A DNA stretch of 7,907 nt from an uncultured Odoribacter sp. (GTDB lineage: Bacteria > Bacteroidota > Bacteroidia > Bacteroidales > Marinifilaceae). Positions 1 through 7,045 of this stretch are shown here, one piece after another. Location of the stretch: the NCBI GenBank assembly GCA_947176455.1, contig CAMWQQ010000067.1, positions 1-7,907 on the forward strand. The letters run 5' to 3'. The translations under genes and the position numbers were made by a program. Every line of letters starts with the position of its first letter. The stretch's first letter is position 1. The notes beneath the pieces were generated by a model. It worked only from the letters and a program-made list of their open reading frames with translations. It had not been told where the DNA came from and searched no databases.

Positions 1-357
1 CATTTTTACTGTGGCAAGTCTCTGGAGGATGCCCACACGGCGGCAGCGGATACCCAAGCCACGTATGAGGTGCTGAAAGCCCAGTTGGACCGCTACGAGG
101 GGACGCTGGAGAACAGCATCGACTTCTTGAGCAAATTTTCCACCCAGAATAAAAATGTGGACTTTGCCGGTTTCATCATATATGACGAAAAGGGCGTAGA
201 GGTGTTCAACTTCGGAAAGAACAAAGGCGTGCCGGTGGAGAAGGTGTTGAAGGAACAGCTGGGGTATTACGATTGGATAATGAAGAGCGAATTTCCGCTT
301 TACACCAAGAAAGTATTGACCGAAATCAAGTTGCGCAGTTCTAAGTTGCTGAAATGA
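1..357 (+). CDS. DnaQ-like 3'-5' exonuclease, C-terminal part (5' end outside window)
   Basis: The reading frame is open from base 1 and ends at TGA 355-357, so this is the last 118 codons of a gene that begins upstream. The early part carries HTAAAD (His at 34-36, Asp at 49-51), which fits the ExoIII motif HxAxxD of DEDDh exonucleases of the DNA polymerase III epsilon family; these residues bind the two catalytic metals or act as general base. It is followed by the usual helix TYEVLKAQLDRY. The tail contains FGKNKG (211-228) and then YYDWIMKSEFPLYTKK, a C-terminal extension I associate with Bacteroidetes epsilon-like proteins and which resembles DUF3820-type FGKxKG domains. The first three DEDDh acidic residues must lie upstream and cannot be checked. 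Role: 3'-5' removal of nucleotides in proofreading or repair; whether it is the replicative epsilon subunit or a stand-alone exonuclease cannot be decided here. The next gene starts 29 bp downstream on the same strand, so co-transcription is plausible. Confidence 0.85.
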   Translation, partial: HFYCGKSLEDAHTAAADTQATYEVLKAQLDRYEGTLENSIDFLSKFSTQNKNVDFAGFIIYDEKGVEVFNFGKNKGVPVEKVLKEQLGYYDWIMKSEFPLYTKKVLTEIKLRSSKLLK

Positions 358-386
358 CGGAATGGACGGTTTAACGGATTGAGCGT

Positions 387-2762
387 ATGGGCGAGTTAAT
401 CAGGAAAGAGTTGAAGAGTTTTTTTGCCTCCGTGTCGGGGTATGTCGTGTTGGGATTTTTTCTGGTGGCAAACGGCTTGTTCCTGTGGGTACTTCCTGGA
501 AGCTACAACATTTTCGACAGCCGTATGGCTGACTTGCAGCCGTTCTTTTCTTTAGCCCCCTTGTTGTATCTTTTTTTGGTGCCGGCGATATGTATGCGTC
601 TTTTTGCGGAAGAACGCCGGGCGGGGACACTGGAGTTGCTGTTTACCCGTCCGTTGACGCCGTGGCACATCGTTGTCGCCAAATATCTTGCCGGTTTCCT
701 GTTGGTCGTGCTGTCCATACTTCCGACGGTCGTTTATCCGATTTGCACGGGTATCTTGGCACAGCCTGCCTGGCACATCGACTGGGGCGGGATTATCGGC
801 TCATACGTCGGACTGCTTTTCTTGTCCGGCATCTACGTCGCTGCCGGCATCTGGACTTCTTCCTTGACGGACAATCAGATTGTAGCTTTCCTGTATGCCA
901 TGGCGATTGCCTTCCTGTTGTATGCAGGATTGGATTTTGTCGGTGAAATTCCTGCTTTTGAAACTTTTCAGGCGATGATACAGTTTTGGGGCATCGAGTA
1001 TCATTACGAACCGATGTCTCGGGGAGTCATTGCTTTCGAGGACGTAATCTATTTCCTGTCTTTCGTCTTTTTATTCCTGTGGCTGACGGTGAGGCGTTTC
1101 AAGGGCACGCGTTTGAAGTGGTGGCAGGTCGTTGCCGTCCTGGCGGTTTTAAATTTGTGGGGAAGCCGTCAGTATTGGCAGGCAGACATTACGAACGATA
1201 AACGTTATACCTTGTCTGAACCCACCCGGGCGTTGCTGAAGAAAACGGACCGTCCCGTCCAGGTGGATATTTTTCTGGCGGGCAATCTGCCTGCCGAGAT
1301 GCAGAAATTGCAATATGCCGTTACCCGGATGTTGGAGGAATTTCGGCGGATTTCCGGCAACAATTTCCGTTACCGGATGATTAATCCCGCCGAAGTGGAA
1401 GAGCCGGAGGAGAAAAAAGCAATGGTGCGCTATCTGGTGGAGCGGGGGATTATGCCGGTTAATCTGAATCGGAAGACGGACGACGAGACCTTGTCCCGGC
1501 AGTTCATCTATCCCGGTGCGATAGTGTACGACAAGGACACGGAGGTCAGCATCCAGTTGTTGCAAAATGTTCCGGGACAAACCGCAGAGCAGAACATCAG
1601 CCACTCCATTGAGGCTTTGGAATACGAGTTGACCAAGGCGATACGCCTGTTGACCCGCAAGGAATTGAAATCGGTGGCTTTCCTTACCGGACATGGCGAG
1701 TTGCCCTATCCGGAGGTGATGGATATGGCGAAGTTGCTGTCGTATTATTACCAGGTGGATTTTGTCAGTGCGGATTCGCTGGCGGCGGATTTGACCCGCT
1801 ACCAGACGCTCATTATCGCCAGACCGCAGGGCGATTTTTCCGAACGGGACAAGTTTGTCGTGGACCAGTTTGCGATGAACGGAGGAAGCCTGCTGTGGTG
1901 CGTTGACGAGGTGGAAGTGGACCACGAAGGGTTGAAACGGCAGGAAACAGTGCCTGCGGTGTATCGTCCCTTGAACTTGGAGGATATGTTTTTCCGTTAC
2001 GGGGTGAGGATAAATCCCGACCTTTTGCTGGACGGAAACAGCGTATTGATACCGGTGATAACGGGTATGAACGGAAATAGTCCGGTGTATCATTCCGGGG
2101 CTTGGTATTATTCGCCTTTGCTGATGCCCCGTGTGGCGCATCCGGTTACGGCAGGACTGTCGCCCGTCCGGGTGGACTATGCGAATAGCATCGATACCGT
2201 CGGGAATGGCGACGGGTTGCGGAAGACGGTGTTGCTTGCCACTTCGCGACATTCGGCGGCGATGAAGACGCCTTGTCCGGTGACGTTATCGGTGACGGAA
2301 GAAAAGATGACTCCGGAAAAGTTCAACCGGCAATATATCCCTGTCGCCGTTGCCGTGGAGGGAGATTTCCGGTCTTTGTTCCAATACCGGAATATGCCCG
2401 GGGTGGTGAATACCTCTTTTAAACCGACGAGCGGTTACAACCGGATGATTTTTATTGCCGACGGAGATGTCATTCGGAACAAGGTGCGGGGAGTGGGAGA
2501 AAACGCTACCGCCGTTCCGTTGGGGTATGACGAATATGCGGACCAGGTGTACGGCAATCGGGATTTCTTGCTGAATTGCGTTAACTGGCTGTGCGACGAT
2601 GAAGGGTGGATGCAGTTGAGGGGAAGAAATCTGTCCCTGTATCTCCTGGACAAAACCCGTCTCAAGGCAGAACGGCGGTTTTGGGAATTGTTCAACCTGC
2701 TTGCGCCGTTGTTTCTGGTTGCCTTGTTGGGCGGCATCTTCACGCTTTTCCGGAGAAAGTGA
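387..2762 (+). CDS. Fused GldF-GldG ABC transporter protein (permease plus extracytoplasmic domain)
   Basis: A 791-residue protein that joins two proteins encoded separately in gliding flavobacteria. Residues 1-240 form an ABC-2 type permease with about six membrane segments (near 16-36, 54-72, 97-118, 133-155, 165-184, 219-235) and the family signature EERRAGTLELL followed by RPLT at 75-91. After a basic cytoplasmic link (RRFKGTRLKWW, 236-246) comes a further membrane segment (about 247-259), then a GldG/ABC_transp_aux-like domain starting at ITNDKRYTLSEPT (268-280), with FLTGHGE at 432-438. A last membrane segment (about 771-788) ends in FRRK. Known GldF (about 240 aa) and GldG (about 560 aa) add up to nearly this length, so both halves look complete. 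The even number of permease helices keeps the GldG half in its normal topology, with the large domain outside the inner membrane. The GldA ATPase that should power it is not in the window. In Flavobacterium, GldA/F/G are required for gliding; the substrate is unknown, and in a non-gliding organism the role is probably envelope-related (inference). Confidence 0.88.
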   Translation: MGELIRKELKSFFASVSGYVVLGFFLVANGLFLWVLPGSYNIFDSRMADLQPFFSLAPLLYLFLVPAICMRLFAEERRAGTLELLFTRPLTPWHIVVAKYLAGFLLVVLSILPTVVYPICTGILAQPAWHIDWGGIIGSYVGLLFLSGIYVAAGIWTSSLTDNQIVAFLYAMAIAFLLYAGLDFVGEIPAFETFQAMIQFWGIEYHYEPMSRGVIAFEDVIYFLSFVFLFLWLTVRRFKGTRLKWWQVVAVLAVLNLWGSRQYWQADITNDKRYTLSEPTRALLKKTDRPVQVDIFLAGNLPAEMQKLQYAVTRMLEEFRRISGNNFRYRMINPAEVEEPEEKKAMVRYLVERGIMPVNLNRKTDDETLSRQFIYPGAIVYDKDTEVSIQLLQNVPGQTAEQNISHSIEALEYELTKAIRLLTRKELKSVAFLTGHGELPYPEVMDMAKLLSYYYQVDFVSADSLAADLTRYQTLIIARPQGDFSERDKFVVDQFAMNGGSLLWCVDEVEVDHEGLKRQETVPAVYRPLNLEDMFFRYGVRINPDLLLDGNSVLIPVITGMNGNSPVYHSGAWYYSPLLMPRVAHPVTAGLSPVRVDYANSIDTVGNGDGLRKTVLLATSRHSAAMKTPCPVTLSVTEEKMTPEKFNRQYIPVAVAVEGDFRSLFQYRNMPGVVNTSFKPTSGYNRMIFIADGDVIRNKVRGVGENATAVPLGYDEYADQVYGNRDFLLNCVNWLCDDEGWMQLRGRNLSLYLLDKTRLKAERRFWELFNLLAPLFLVALLGGIFTLFRRK

Positions 2763-2842
2763 TGCAGGCGTCCTCTCCGGATGTTTTCCGCTGATGGTTT
2801 TGCCTGCCCGTACGGTTTGCGACGGTCGGAGTTGCCTCTTTT

Positions 2843-2873
2843 TTTGATTTGTGGAATAAGATACGTATATTTG
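2843..2873 (+). promoter_or_regulatory. Bacteroidetes-type promoter of the toxin-antitoxin operon
   Basis: A TTTG at 2843-2846 and TATATTTG at 2866-2873 match the known Bacteroides sigma-ABfr consensus (-33 TTTG, -7 TAnnTTTG) exactly, with 19 bp between them, which is within the usual spacing. Transcription should begin near 2877-2880. The 8-bp palindrome ATACGTAT (2861-2868) overlaps the -7 element and is a possible operator for autoregulation, as many toxin-antitoxin operons have, but a palindrome this short can occur by chance. The promoter lies 80 bp past the end of the Gld gene and gives the module its own transcription. Confidence 0.75.
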
Positions 2874-2899
2874 TCGTAATAATGAAGAAATCGCTTGTT

Positions 2900-3109
2900 A
2901 TGTCAGAGGAAGAAATGAATTCATACCGCTTTACTTCCGGCAAGGAGCCCAGTGACGAGATGCTTGCCCAAATCATGAAAGAAGTTGCGCAAGAAGCGGC
3001 GGAATCGAACCGAAAGGCTCAAGAGGCATATTTTAAGCAGATGGAGAACAATATTGCCATTAAGCAAAAAATATGGGCGGAACGCATAAATCATGCCTTG
3101 AATGGTTAG
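2900..3109 (+). CDS. Small charged helical protein, putative antitoxin of the zeta-like kinase
   Basis: A 69-residue protein from ATG 2900, rich in Glu, Lys and Ala, with no membrane segment or cysteine. It begins MSEEEMNSYRFTSGKEPSDE and continues as a predicted long amphipathic helix (MLAQIMKEVAQEA and onward), ending WAERINHALNG. I do not recognise a named family with certainty, but small proteins with a YRFTSGxEPxDEM start upstream of short zeta-toxin kinases are familiar to me from Bacteroidales; this is memory, not a search result. The stop codon overlaps the start of the kinase gene by 8 bp, so the two are very likely translationally coupled, and the size, order and coupling are those of an antitoxin before its toxin. 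In the classical epsilon/zeta pair the antitoxin is a helical protein that blocks nucleotide binding. An in-frame ATG at 2882 would add six residues (MKKSLV) but leaves almost no leader after the predicted transcription start, so 2900 is preferred. There is no DNA-binding motif that I can see. Confidence 0.6.
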   Translation: MSEEEMNSYRFTSGKEPSDEMLAQIMKEVAQEAAESNRKAQEAYFKQMENNIAIKQKIWAERINHALNG

Positions 3110-3704
3110 GAAGAACGGAAAACCGGAACTGATTGTCATTGCAGGTCCCAATGGATCCGGTAAGACGTCTGTGACCCAAAAATTCCTTCATCACGAATGG
3201 GCGGACGGTACGGTGTATATTAATCCGGACGAAGTGGCAAAAGAAAGGTTTGGTGACTGGAATTCTCCAGAAGCAGTATTTAGTGCGGCAAACTATTGTA
3301 AGGAGTGGAGGGAACGATGTTTGAAAGAGAAGGTAAGTTTTGTTTTTGAAACCGTATTTTCCGCAATAGACAAAATCGATTTTCTCCTTCGGGCTAAAGA
3401 AGCTGGCTTTTTCATAAGACTCTTTTTTATCGCAACAAGCACTCCGGCTATCAATGCCACAAGAATCGCCCAACGAGTTATGAAAGGCGGACACGATGTG
3501 CCTATTGCCAAAATCGTTTCGCGATATTACAAATCCATAGAGAATTGTAAAGTCATTGCTCCTGTTTTAGACCGTCTGTATGTTTATGATAATTCCGTTA
3601 ATAACGAGGATGCCCGGCTGTTGTTTAGGTTGACGGACGGTGTGGTGGCTAAAATGTATGTAAACGATGTACCGGAATGGGCGCGGCATATATTGCCGGT
3701 TTGA
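3102..3704 (+). CDS. Short zeta-toxin-family P-loop kinase (COG4185-like)
   Basis: A 200-residue protein. The Walker A loop GPNGSGKT is at residues 15-22. NPDEVAKE follows at 41-48, with Asp43 at the place of the catalytic Asp of zeta toxins, then FET at 82-84 (substrate-side Glu83), then RIAQRVMKGGHDVP at 121-134 with Arg121 and Arg125 and a further Arg141; the RVxxGGHxVP block is characteristic of the short zeta/COG4185 group. All motifs expected for an active phosphotransferase are present and the length is normal for this group. Zeta and PezT toxins phosphorylate UDP-N-acetylglucosamine and so stop cell-wall synthesis; whether this short branch uses the same substrate is not established, so the reaction is an inference. 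The start ATG lies within the last codons of the upstream small gene (ATGGTTAG), with no separate promoter. Base composition is lower in G+C (about 42% by hand count over 3121-3600) than in the flanking genes, which could mean horizontal acquisition. Confidence 0.85.
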   Translation: MVRKNGKPELIVIAGPNGSGKTSVTQKFLHHEWADGTVYINPDEVAKERFGDWNSPEAVFSAANYCKEWRERCLKEKVSFVFETVFSAIDKIDFLLRAKEAGFFIRLFFIATSTPAINATRIAQRVMKGGHDVPIAKIVSRYYKSIENCKVIAPVLDRLYVYDNSVNNEDARLLFRLTDGVVAKMYVNDVPEWARHILPV

Positions 3705-3706
3705 TT

Positions 3707-3720
3707 AAAGCCCTGCTTTT
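3707..3720 (+). terminator. Possible weak terminator after the kinase gene
   Basis: Directly after the stop codon, AAAGC (3707-3711) and GCTTT (3715-3719) can pair around a 3-base loop and are followed by one more T and then G. The stem has only two G-C pairs and the T-run is short, so efficient termination is doubtful and some read-through into the transporter gene is likely. The rest of the 67-bp gap up to 3771 shows no convincing TAnnTTTG element. Confidence 0.2.
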
Positions 3721-3771
3721 GCAATCGTTTGTGTGTGGGTGCATGGAAATATGAATCTAAAATATAAATTT

Positions 3772-5739
3772 ATGGAACAAGAAGAACAAAAATTGAATTC
3801 GTTGCCTGATAACGCTTATCGGGAGTTAAAACCGGGAGAGGAGTATAACCCCATTATGCCGGCAGGTAGCCAGCCCAAGGAGGTCACGCCTTATTCTGTG
3901 GTGTTTGGTATCATTATGGCTGTTATTTTCTCGGCGGCTGCGGCTTATCTGGGCTTGAAAGTGGGACAGGTATTCGAGGCGGCCATTCCGATTGCGATTA
4001 TTGCCGTCGGGTGCGGAAACCTGATGAAGAAAAACAATATGCTCGGTCAGAATGTGATTATCCAGTCCATCGGAGCCAGTTCCGGTGTGATTGTCGCCGG
4101 TGCGATTTTTACGTTGCCTGCTCTTTATATCTTGGGGTTGGACGCGAAGTTCTACCAGATTTTCCTGTCTTCCTTGCTGGGAGGGTTGCTGGGTATCCTG
4201 ATGCTGATACCGTTCCGAAAATATTTTGTGAAGGATATGCACGGGAAATATCCTTTCCCGGAGGCTACGGCGACTACTGAGGTGCTGGTTTCCGGCGAGA
4301 AAAAGGGCAACCAGGCGAAATTGCTGGCGGTCAGCGGATTGGTCGGTGGTCTGTACGACTTTTTCATCAGTACTTTCGGCTGGTGGACGGAGAATATTTC
4401 CACCCGGATTACGGAGTGGGGAACTGCGTTGGCAGATAAAACGAAATTGGTGTTTAAGGTGAATACGGGAGCCGCCGTGCTGGGACTGGGGTATATTGTC
4501 GGTTTGAAATACGCCGCTATCATCTGCGCTGGTTCGTTTACGGTATGGTTTGTCCTGATTCCTTTTTTGAGTTATTTTGCCGAGGGGCAGACGCTGATGG
4601 TGGGAGAAGGAGTTTCCACCTTGATTCGTGATATGTCTCCGGAGCAGATTTTCACCCATTATGCCCGGCATATCGGTATTGGCGGTATTGCCATGGCGGG
4701 AATCATCGGCATCATCCGTTCGTCGGGCATCATCAAGCAGGCGTTGGGATTGGCGGTCAAGGAGCTGGGAGGTAAAAAAGGCGCCGTGGAAGCGACCGCA
4801 CGCACGCAACGGGATCTTTCCATGAAAATCATTCTGACGGGTTTGCTGGCGACTTTAATTACTACTTTTGTCTTTTTCCATTTCGGCGTGTTGGGCAATC
4901 TTTTCCAAACCGTCGTTGCCATTTTAATCGTGTTTATCATTTCTTTCCTTTTCACCACCGTGGCAGCCAATGCCATTGCTATCGTGGGGACGAATCCGGT
5001 TTCCGGTATGACGCTGATGACCTTGATTCTGGCGTCTCTGGTGCTGGTGAGTGCCGGATTGAGCGGAACGAATGGAATGATGGCGGCGATGATTATCGGT
5101 GGCGTGGTGTGTACGGCTTTGTCCATGGCAGGAGGCTTCATTACCGATTTGAAAATCGGTTACTGGATTGGAACGACTCCGGTGAAGCAGGAGAGATGGA
5201 AATTCTTGGGCACTGTTGTTTCGGCGGCGACTGTGGCAGGCGTGATGATGATTTTGAATCAGACTTACGGTTTTGTCGGTGAGAATGCTTTGGTGGCTCC
5301 GCAAGCCAATGCCATGGCGGCTGTAATCAAGCCTCTGATGGAAGGAGGAGCGACTCCTTGGATGTTGTATTTTGCCGGTGCGGCTCTGGCGTTGATTTTG
5401 ACTATGATTGGCGTGCCTGCCCTGGCGTTTGCCTTGGGAATGTTTATTCCGTTGGATTTGAATACGCCTTTGTTGATTGGCGGTCTGGTGAGCTGGTATG
5501 TGTCTACGCGTAGCAAGGACGAGCAGGTGAACAAGATGCGTCGCGAGCGGGGAACGCTGATTGCTTCCGGCTTTATCGCCGGAGGAGCGTTGATGGGTGT
5601 GGTCAGTGCCGTGTTGAAGTATGCCGGTGCGGACTGGTATTCCACCTGGAGCGGTGCAGAGTGGCTGGCAGTGGTGATGTATGTTGCAATTATCGGTTAT
5701 TTCATCTGGGATTCGTTGAGAGCCAAGGAAGAGGCTTGA
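3772..5739 (+). CDS. OPT-family oligopeptide transporter
   Basis: A 655-residue polytopic membrane protein from ATG 3772. The N-terminus (EQEEQKLNSLPDNAYRELKP, then YNPIMPAGSQPKEVTP) is the cytoplasmic lead-in seen in bacterial OPT proteins. It is followed by a first helix at about 40-60 with AAAAYLGLKVGQVFEAAIP, the conserved GLKVGQ block at 61-66. The YPFPEATA motif lies at about 160-167, a hallmark of the family's first half. Many further hydrophobic segments continue to the end, consistent with the 12-16 helices of OPT transporters. Function: proton-coupled uptake of short peptides across the inner membrane; some OPT members instead carry metal chelates, but the peptidase T gene 34 bp downstream favours peptides. 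An upstream GTG at 3733 would add 13 residues (WVHGNMNLKYKF preceding the Met) that look unlike the family, so the ATG after AATATAAATTT is preferred. Length is normal and no frameshift is visible. Confidence 0.92.
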   Translation: MEQEEQKLNSLPDNAYRELKPGEEYNPIMPAGSQPKEVTPYSVVFGIIMAVIFSAAAAYLGLKVGQVFEAAIPIAIIAVGCGNLMKKNNMLGQNVIIQSIGASSGVIVAGAIFTLPALYILGLDAKFYQIFLSSLLGGLLGILMLIPFRKYFVKDMHGKYPFPEATATTEVLVSGEKKGNQAKLLAVSGLVGGLYDFFISTFGWWTENISTRITEWGTALADKTKLVFKVNTGAAVLGLGYIVGLKYAAIICAGSFTVWFVLIPFLSYFAEGQTLMVGEGVSTLIRDMSPEQIFTHYARHIGIGGIAMAGIIGIIRSSGIIKQALGLAVKELGGKKGAVEATARTQRDLSMKIILTGLLATLITTFVFFHFGVLGNLFQTVVAILIVFIISFLFTTVAANAIAIVGTNPVSGMTLMTLILASLVLVSAGLSGTNGMMAAMIIGGVVCTALSMAGGFITDLKIGYWIGTTPVKQERWKFLGTVVSAATVAGVMMILNQTYGFVGENALVAPQANAMAAVIKPLMEGGATPWMLYFAGAALALILTMIGVPALAFALGMFIPLDLNTPLLIGGLVSWYVSTRSKDEQVNKMRRERGTLIASGFIAGGALMGVVSAVLKYAGADWYSTWSGAEWLAVVMYVAIIGYFIWDSLRAKEEA

Positions 5740-5773
5740 TAAAGTTTTGAACAAAAGCATAATATATTGAGTT

Positions 5774-6991
5774 ATGGAACTGAAAGAGCGTTTTTTGAAG
5801 TATGTCGGTTTCGACACGCAGAGTGACCCGGAGAGCGAGACTTATCCGTCTACGGCAAAACAATTGGTTTTGTTGAATCATCTGGTCGAGGAGATGACAG
5901 AACTTGGTTTGAAGGAAATAGAATTGGATGCCAACGGTTATGCCATGGGAACGATACCTGCCTCTCCCGGTTATGAGGACCGTCCGGTCATCGGTTTTAT
6001 CGCCCACGTGGATACGAGTCCGGATATGAGCGGTGCGGGTATCTCTCCGCGGATTATCGAGCATTACGACGGCAAGGATATCCGTTTGAATGACCAGGTG
6101 GTGATGACGGTGGCGGATTTCCCGGAGTTGTCTTTTTACAAGGGGCATACGCTGATTACCACGGACGGTACGACTTTGCTGGGTGCGGATGACAAGGCGG
6201 GTGTGGCGGAGATTATGACGGCTGCGGAGTATCTGATGCAGCATCCGGAGGTGAAACACGGAAAAATCCGGATTGGTTTTACTCCCGACGAGGAAATCGG
6301 CAGGGGCGTGGATTTCTTTGACGTGAAGCAGTTCGGAGCGAAATTCGCCTATACCATTGACGGGGGCTTTGAAGGTGAACTGGAGTATGAGAATTTCAAT
6401 GCCGCCAGTGCCAAGATTGAGGTGCAGGGGAGAAACATTCATCCCGGCTATGCCAAGGACAAGATGATTAACGCCCTTCAGGTGGTGAATGAATTGAATA
6501 ATTTGTTACCTCCGTGCCAGCGTCCGGAACATACGGACGGTTACGAGGGTTTTTATCACCTGGTTTCTATCCGGGGGGAAGTGGAAAAGGCTTACAGCGA
6601 ATACATCATCCGCGACCATTCACGCGAGAAGTTCGAGGAAAAGAAACGTTTCATGCAGGCGGCGGTCGCTTTGCTGAATGAGAAATACGGGGAAGAGGTA
6701 GTCAAACTGACCTTGAAGGACCAGTATTACAATATGCGTGAAATGGTTGAACCGTATCCGGAATTGATAGACAAGGCTTTCCAAGCGATGAGCGATGCCG
6801 GTGTTCAGCCGATTGTTCGTCCTATTCGCGGAGGCACGGACGGTGCCCGTCTGTCTTATATGGGATTGCCTTGTCCGAATTTGTTTACGGGCGGTATGAA
6901 TTTTCACGGTAAATACGAGTATTGTTCATTGAATACGATGAACAAGGCAATGCAGACCATTTTGAATCTGATTCAATTGTGGAGCAAGTAA
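5774..6991 (+). CDS. pepT: Peptidase T (tripeptide aminopeptidase)
   Basis: A 405-residue cytoplasmic M20B zinc aminopeptidase that removes the N-terminal residue from tripeptides. All metal and catalytic positions known from Salmonella PepT are present and almost in register: His78 and Asp80 in IAHVDTSPD, Asp140 in GADDKAG (137-143), Glu173 and Glu174 in TPDEEIGRG, Asp196 in TIDGG, and His378 in MNFHGKYE. The lid-domain insertion (about 205-320) contains NIHPGYAKDKMINA, also typical. Length matches the family (about 405-410). The start ATG is the first in frame and fits the conserved N-terminus MELKERFLKYVGFDTQS. It follows the OPT gene by 34 bp with no recognisable promoter between, so the two are probably one operon: transporter brings in peptides, PepT hydrolyses them. 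The stop codon overlaps the first repeat of the downstream intergenic repeat cluster. Confidence 0.97.
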   Translation: MELKERFLKYVGFDTQSDPESETYPSTAKQLVLLNHLVEEMTELGLKEIELDANGYAMGTIPASPGYEDRPVIGFIAHVDTSPDMSGAGISPRIIEHYDGKDIRLNDQVVMTVADFPELSFYKGHTLITTDGTTLLGADDKAGVAEIMTAAEYLMQHPEVKHGKIRIGFTPDEEIGRGVDFFDVKQFGAKFAYTIDGGFEGELEYENFNAASAKIEVQGRNIHPGYAKDKMINALQVVNELNNLLPPCQRPEHTDGYEGFYHLVSIRGEVEKAYSEYIIRDHSREKFEEKKRFMQAAVALLNEKYGEEVVKLTLKDQYYNMREMVEPYPELIDKAFQAMSDAGVQPIVRPIRGGTDGARLSYMGLPCPNLFTGGMNFHGKYEYCSLNTMNKAMQTILNLIQLWSK

Positions 6992-7045
6992 GTTTGTAAA
7001 GTTCATAAAGTTGAAAGTTTATAAAGTATAAGGTTTATAAAGTAT
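6990..7045 (+). repeat. A/T-rich repeat cluster, left arm of permuted inverted repeats
   Basis: Starting in the pepT stop codon, this stretch is built from imperfect copies of a roughly 9-bp unit AAAGTTNNT (GTAAAGTTC, ATAAAGTTG, ATAAAGTAT and variants). Two segments have perfect complements on the far side of the spacer: 6990-7012 pairs with 7142-7164 over 23 bp, and 7009-7027 pairs with 7161-7179 over 19 bp. A third segment, GTTTATAAAGT (7033-7043), matches the complement of 7161-7171. Confidence 0.85.

Noticed and set aside
1149..2252. A 367-codon open frame on the minus strand inside the Gld fusion gene
   Set aside because: It lies wholly antisense to a well-recognised gene, has His/Arg/Gln-rich low-complexity composition, and shows no domain. 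It is a by-product of codon use in the sense gene.
2764..2807. GCAGGC/GCCTGC inverted repeat (2764-2769 and 2802-2807) with a nested CGGA/TCCG stem after the Gld gene, considered as a terminator
   Set aside because: The stem is six bases with a 32-base loop and is not followed by a T-run; the T-run at 2839-2845 lies too far downstream and instead includes the -33 region of the next promoter.
3733..3771. Upstream GTG start for the OPT transporter, adding 13 residues
   Set aside because: The extra residues do not resemble OPT N-termini, while the protein from ATG 3772 begins with the expected charged lead-in.
3826..4809. A 327-codon minus-strand frame inside the OPT gene (and similar ones at 4924-5817 and 5702-6442)
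   Set aside because: All are antisense to clear family members, rich in Arg/His/Gln/Ser without recognisable motifs, and lack promoters or conserved starts.
5746..5769. TTTG (5746-5749) and TATATTG (5763-5769) before pepT as a promoter
   Set aside because: The second element lacks one T of TAnnTTTG and the spacing is only 13 bp, well short of the usual range.
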